NCBI GenBank assembly: GCA_017695095.1
Contig: JADILW010000062.1
Coordinates: forward strand, 1 to 44,438
DNA from: Candidatus Cryptobacteroides avistercoris
Lineage (GTDB): Bacteria; Bacteroidota; Bacteroidia; Bacteroidales; UBA932
Direction of reading: 5' to 3'
DNA length: 44,438 nucleotides
Under the pieces are notes generated by a model. That model was not told where the DNA came from, searched no databases, and saw only the letters and a list, made by a program, of their open reading frames with translations. The position numbers and the translations under genes are program-made. Position 1 is the first letter of the stretch. Each line of letters starts with the position of its first letter. Positions 41,791-44,438 of this stretch are shown here, one piece after another.

Positions 41791-41865
41791 CCAGCCGGCA
41801 CACATGTCAGGCAGACATTCATCTTGTTGATATTCAGGCTGGCCCGGTACGGACCGGCCTTTTTT
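41754..41865 (+). promoter_or_regulatory. Attenuator: alternative antiterminator and terminator structures before glnN
   Basis: Terminator: GGCCCGGT (41841-41848) pairs with ACCGGCC (41853-41859) with one bulged C and loop ACGG, followed by six T (41860-41865). Antiterminator A: 41754-41762 (GGGCCAGTC, inside the Gln-rich ORF) pairs with 41837-41845 with one G-U pair. Antiterminator B: CCAGCC (41791-41796, directly after the leader stop) pairs with GGCTGG (41837-41842). Both consume the 5' arm of the terminator. A ribosome stalled on early Gln codons leaves A free to form (read-through). A ribosome that reaches the stop codon covers B and has displaced A, so the terminator forms. Confidence 0.6.
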
Positions 41866-41888
41866 GTTGACATCTAATTTATACTCTT

Positions 41889-44063
41889 ATGGATAGATTT
41901 GACCTCGTTAAGGAATCCTTCGAAAAGAAGGCGGTGAAAGTGGAGAGTCCTTCGCGCAAGACCTCCGATTATTTCGGCGAACTTGTGTTCGACCGCACCA
42001 AGATGCACAAGTATCTCGACGCCGGAAGCCTCAAGGCCCTGCTGGAGTGTATCGACAACGGCATCCCCCTCGACCGCGAGACCGCCGACGGAGTTGCGCG
42101 CGGAATGAAGGAGTGGGCTATGGAGAACGGCGTAACCCACGTCACCCACTGGTTCCAGCCCCTCACCGAAGGCACGGCCGAAAAGCATGACTCCCTGATC
42201 GACTACGACGGCAAGGGCGGAGTCATCGAGACCTTCAGCGGCAAGGACCTCGTTCAGCAGGAACCCGACGCCTCGTCTTTCCCCAGCGGCGGAATCCGCG
42301 CCACCTTCGAGGCCAGAGGCTACACCGCCTGGGACCCCACCTCGCCCGTCTACATCCAGGACGACACGCTCTGCATACCCACCGTGTTCATCTCCTACAC
42401 CGGCGAGGCCCTCGACTACAAGACGCCCCTGAAACGCGCCCTCAAGGCCGTGAGCGACGCCGCACTGCCAATCTGCAGGCTCTTCGACCCCTCCGTGGGC
42501 AAGGTTTACTCCTACCTCGGATGGGAACAGGAATACTTCCTCGTGGACGAGTCTCTCTATTCGGCGCGCCCCGACCTCATGATCACCGGACGCACGCTGA
42601 TGGGCCACAATTCTTCCAAGAACCAGCAGCTCGACGACCACTACTTCGGCTCGATCCCGACCCGCGTGGCCGCCTTCATGAGAGAGCTTGAGATAGCCGG
42701 ACACCGCCTCGGAATACCTCTCAAGACCCGCCACAACGAAGTCGCCCCCAACCAGTTCGAACTCGCTCCCATCTACGGGGAGACCAATCTGTCCAACGAC
42801 CAGAACCAGATAGTGATGAACCTGATGAACAAGATCGCCCGCAAGCACGGCTTCGTGGTGCTCTTCCACGAGAAGCCTTTCGAGGGCGTGAACGGTTCGG
42901 GCAAGCACAACAACTGGTCGCTCGGCACCGACACCGGAGTCCAGCTCTTCGCCCCCGGCAAGGACCCCAACGGCAACCTGCAGTTCATCGCCTTCTTCGT
43001 CAACGTGCTCGCCGCGGTGCAGAAGCACAACGCCCTGCTCAAGGCGTCCATAGCTTCGGCCACCAACGCCTACCGCCTCGGCGCCAATGAAGCACCCCCT
43101 GCAATCGTGTCGGCCTTCCTCGGCACCACTATGACCAACGTGCTGCGCAAATTGCTCGAGGTGCCTTCCGACACCCCCATCGAGATTTCCGGCAAGAAGG
43201 GGAAGAGCGTAGGCCTGATAGAGATTCCCGAGATCTTCGTCGACAACACCGACCGCAACAGGACTTCGCCTTTCGCGTTCACCGGCAATCGTTTCGAATT
43301 CAGAGCTGTCGGGTCAAGCGCAAACTGCGCAAGCGCCATGACGACGCTCAACGCTGCCGTGGCCGAGCAGCTCACCGTCTTCAAGGCCGCGGTCGACAAG
43401 GAGCTCGCAGCCGGCAAGCCGGTCAACGTGGCGGTGATGGACGCGCTCAAGCCCATAATCGCTTCGGTTATCGACGTGGTCTGCTTCGACGGCAACGGCT
43501 ACACCGAGGAATGGAAGAAGGAGGCGGAGCGCCGCGGGCTCGACGTGGAGACCAGCGTGCCCGAGATGATAAAGGATTTCGTGAAGCCGGAATCAATCAA
43601 ACTTTTCACCTCCACGGGCGTCTACACCGAGAAGGAGCTCGAGGCCCGCAACGAAGTGAAGTGGGAGACCTATTGCAAGAAGGTTCAGATCGAGTCCCGC
43701 GTGATGGTCAGGATGGCCACCAACCACATCATCCCCGCGGTGCTGGAGTACAAGACCAAGCTGCTCAAGGACATCGCCCTCACCAAGGAGATCTTCGGCG
43801 ACACCACCAGGTGCTCCTACGAACTCGACCTGCTCGGAAAGATCAACTCCTACGTGGAGGAGGTGCATCAGAAGGCCGCCGAGATGAAGGAGGCACGCAA
43901 GAACGCCAACGCCATCGAGGACATCTACAAGAAGGCCGTTGCATATCATGAGATTGCCGAGAGTCTTGCCGACCTGCGCAAGCCTATCGACAAGCTCGAG
44001 GACATCGTCGACAACAAGATGTGGCCGCTTCCGAAATACCGCGAACTGCTGTTCATCAGCTAG
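41889..44063 (+). CDS. glnN: Glutamine synthetase type III (GSIII)
   Basis: This 724-residue protein matches the roughly 725-730-residue GSIII family known from Bacteroides rather than the 450-470-residue GSI. Recognisable segments are SDYFGELVFDRTKMHKYL, VTHVTHWFQPLTEGTAEKHDS, PTSPVYIQDDTLCIPTVFISYTGEALDYKTPL, YLGWEQEYFLVD, RHNEVAPNQFELAPIYGETNLSNDQN, FHEKPFEGVNGSGKHNNWSLGTD and RTSPFAFTGNRFEFRAVGSSANCA. It makes glutamine from glutamate, ammonia and ATP as a large cytosolic oligomer. The gene is preceded by a long leader with a Gln-rich ORF and attenuator. It is followed 20 nt later by a strong terminator. Confidence 0.96.
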   Translation: MDRFDLVKESFEKKAVKVESPSRKTSDYFGELVFDRTKMHKYLDAGSLKALLECIDNGIPLDRETADGVARGMKEWAMENGVTHVTHWFQPLTEGTAEKHDSLIDYDGKGGVIETFSGKDLVQQEPDASSFPSGGIRATFEARGYTAWDPTSPVYIQDDTLCIPTVFISYTGEALDYKTPLKRALKAVSDAALPICRLFDPSVGKVYSYLGWEQEYFLVDESLYSARPDLMITGRTLMGHNSSKNQQLDDHYFGSIPTRVAAFMRELEIAGHRLGIPLKTRHNEVAPNQFELAPIYGETNLSNDQNQIVMNLMNKIARKHGFVVLFHEKPFEGVNGSGKHNNWSLGTDTGVQLFAPGKDPNGNLQFIAFFVNVLAAVQKHNALLKASIASATNAYRLGANEAPPAIVSAFLGTTMTNVLRKLLEVPSDTPIEISGKKGKSVGLIEIPEIFVDNTDRNRTSPFAFTGNRFEFRAVGSSANCASAMTTLNAAVAEQLTVFKAAVDKELAAGKPVNVAVMDALKPIIASVIDVVCFDGNGYTEEWKKEAERRGLDVETSVPEMIKDFVKPESIKLFTSTGVYTEKELEARNEVKWETYCKKVQIESRVMVRMATNHIIPAVLEYKTKLLKDIALTKEIFGDTTRCSYELDLLGKINSYVEEVHQKAAEMKEARKNANAIEDIYKKAVAYHEIAESLADLRKPIDKLEDIVDNKMWPLPKYRELLFIS

Positions 44064-44083
44064 TTCCGCAGCAGCCATACACA

Positions 44084-44124
44084 AAGGGCGGCGTCAGACT
44101 CTCATCTGGCGCCGCCCTTGTTTT
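44084..44124. terminator. Strong terminator hairpin after glnN, usable from both sides
   Basis: Fifteen-nt arms 44084-44098 and 44105-44119 pair throughout (one G-T pair) around the loop CTCTCA and are followed by GTTTT. On the minus strand the stem is followed by TTTGT, so it may also serve the convergent gene at 44145. Confidence 0.8.
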
Positions 44125-44144
44125 CTGATATTGTGCCGCCGGGA

Positions 44145-44438
44145 CTAGAATTCCAGGCCTATGGATAGCTTGGGCATGAAGCCGAAAGCGGTGCCGCCTG
44201 TCACCGGGTAGGAGAAGGTGGTCAGGCCGAGGGTCAGATTGAGACCCAGATTCTCGTTGAAGGTCCAGGCCCAGCCGGCGTGGGGCTCGAATTCGGCCGC
44301 TTTGGAAAAACGGTTCCCGGGTGCGTCACCGTTCAGGGGACCCATACATCCGAACTTGAAGCCGACCACCGGGGTACTGTTCTTCTTCAGGATATAAGCC
44401 TTGTACTCCATGAAGATGTGGGCGAAAGGTGGTGTGGC
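44145..44438 (-). CDS. C-terminal part of a putative outer-membrane beta-barrel protein, N-terminus beyond the window
   Basis: The frame is open to the window edge (about 97 residues visible) and reads ATPPFAHIFMEYKAYILKK...VVGFKFGCMGPL, then HAGWAWTFNENLGLNLTLGL and ends FMPKLSIGLEF. Alternating polar/hydrophobic strands, Gly and aromatic residues, short turns and a terminal Phe are typical of outer-membrane barrels recognised by the BAM machinery. No specific family is recognised. The internal ATG at 44411 is probably not the start because the barrel-like sequence continues upstream. Confidence 0.55.
   Translation of the reverse strand, partial: ATPPFAHIFMEYKAYILKKNSTPVVGFKFGCMGPLNGDAPGNRFSKAAEFEPHAGWAWTFNENLGLNLTLGLTTFSYPVTGGTAFGFMPKLSIGLEF

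Noticed and set aside
1-44438. CRISPR arrays, tRNA or rRNA genes, insertion sequences, prophage genes, riboswitches
   Set aside because: No regularly spaced repeats, tRNA-like cloverleaf segments, rRNA sequence, transposase or phage protein motifs were seen on reading both strands. No lysine or SAM riboswitch space exists before lysC or metX.

Overview
The window looks like chromosomal DNA of a high-GC member of Bacteroidales (Bacteroidota). Three things point there. Many genes are preceded by the Bacteroidota -7 promoter box TAnnTTTG, sometimes with a -33 TTTG. Shine-Dalgarno sequences are mostly absent. Several proteins are of Bacteroidota type: type III glutamine synthetase, the roughly 347-residue IlvC, DUF3737 and DUF1349 proteins, and a receiver/PPDK-N fusion next to gdhA. 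Genus cannot be fixed from the sequence alone. No rRNA, tRNA, CRISPR array, transposase or phage gene was seen.

Layout. 1-3.6 kb: housekeeping genes (MTA/SAH nucleosidase cut by the window edge, luxS, a ZIP metal transporter, a YgjP-like metallopeptidase, guanine deaminase, a HAD phosphatase). 3.8-5.5 kb: a TetR regulator with a palindromic operator candidate, overlapping a membrane protein of unknown function. 5.5-5.8 kb: two long cruciform repeats. 5.8-12.3 kb: a DUF3737 protein, a truncated lipoprotein gene and a three-gene heavy-metal RND efflux operon (adaptor, pump, TolC-like channel). 12.4-17.6 kb: gdhA, a receiver/ATP-grasp fusion protein and a Cof-type HAD phosphatase. 17.6-21.1 kb: thrA and asd on the minus strand.

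21.2-35.6 kb: one very long, tightly packed plus-strand operon, ilvD-ilvB-ilvN-ilvC-leuA-leuC-leuD-cimA-leuB-ilvE-aminotransferase-metX. It covers valine and leucine synthesis, and isoleucine by the citramalate route (pyruvate instead of threonine). It ends with the first step of methionine synthesis from homoserine. With thrA/asd, lysC/lysA and metX, the window holds much of the aspartate-family and branched-chain amino-acid pathways.

35.7-37.1 kb: an acetyltransferase and a secreted DUF1349 protein, each preceded by a cruciform repeat. 37.1-39.6 kb: lysC-lysA. 39.7-41.6 kb: nadE (minus). 41.7-44.1 kb: a glutamine-rich leader peptide, an attenuator-like terminator, then type III glutamine synthetase. 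The window ends in the C-terminal part of a putative outer-membrane protein.

Two observations stand out. First, a family of long hairpins at 5515, 5662 and 36253, with a reduced relative at 35599. Their 25-29 bp arms differ completely between copies but are perfectly self-complementary. Their 59-nt cores are conserved and contain two internal hairpins whose stems covary. All are placed in sense orientation just after a gene. Second, a 26-codon ORF with eight Gln codons lies upstream of glutamine synthetase and is followed by mutually exclusive antiterminator and terminator pairings. This is the layout of a translation-coupled attenuator that would sense charged tRNA-Gln.
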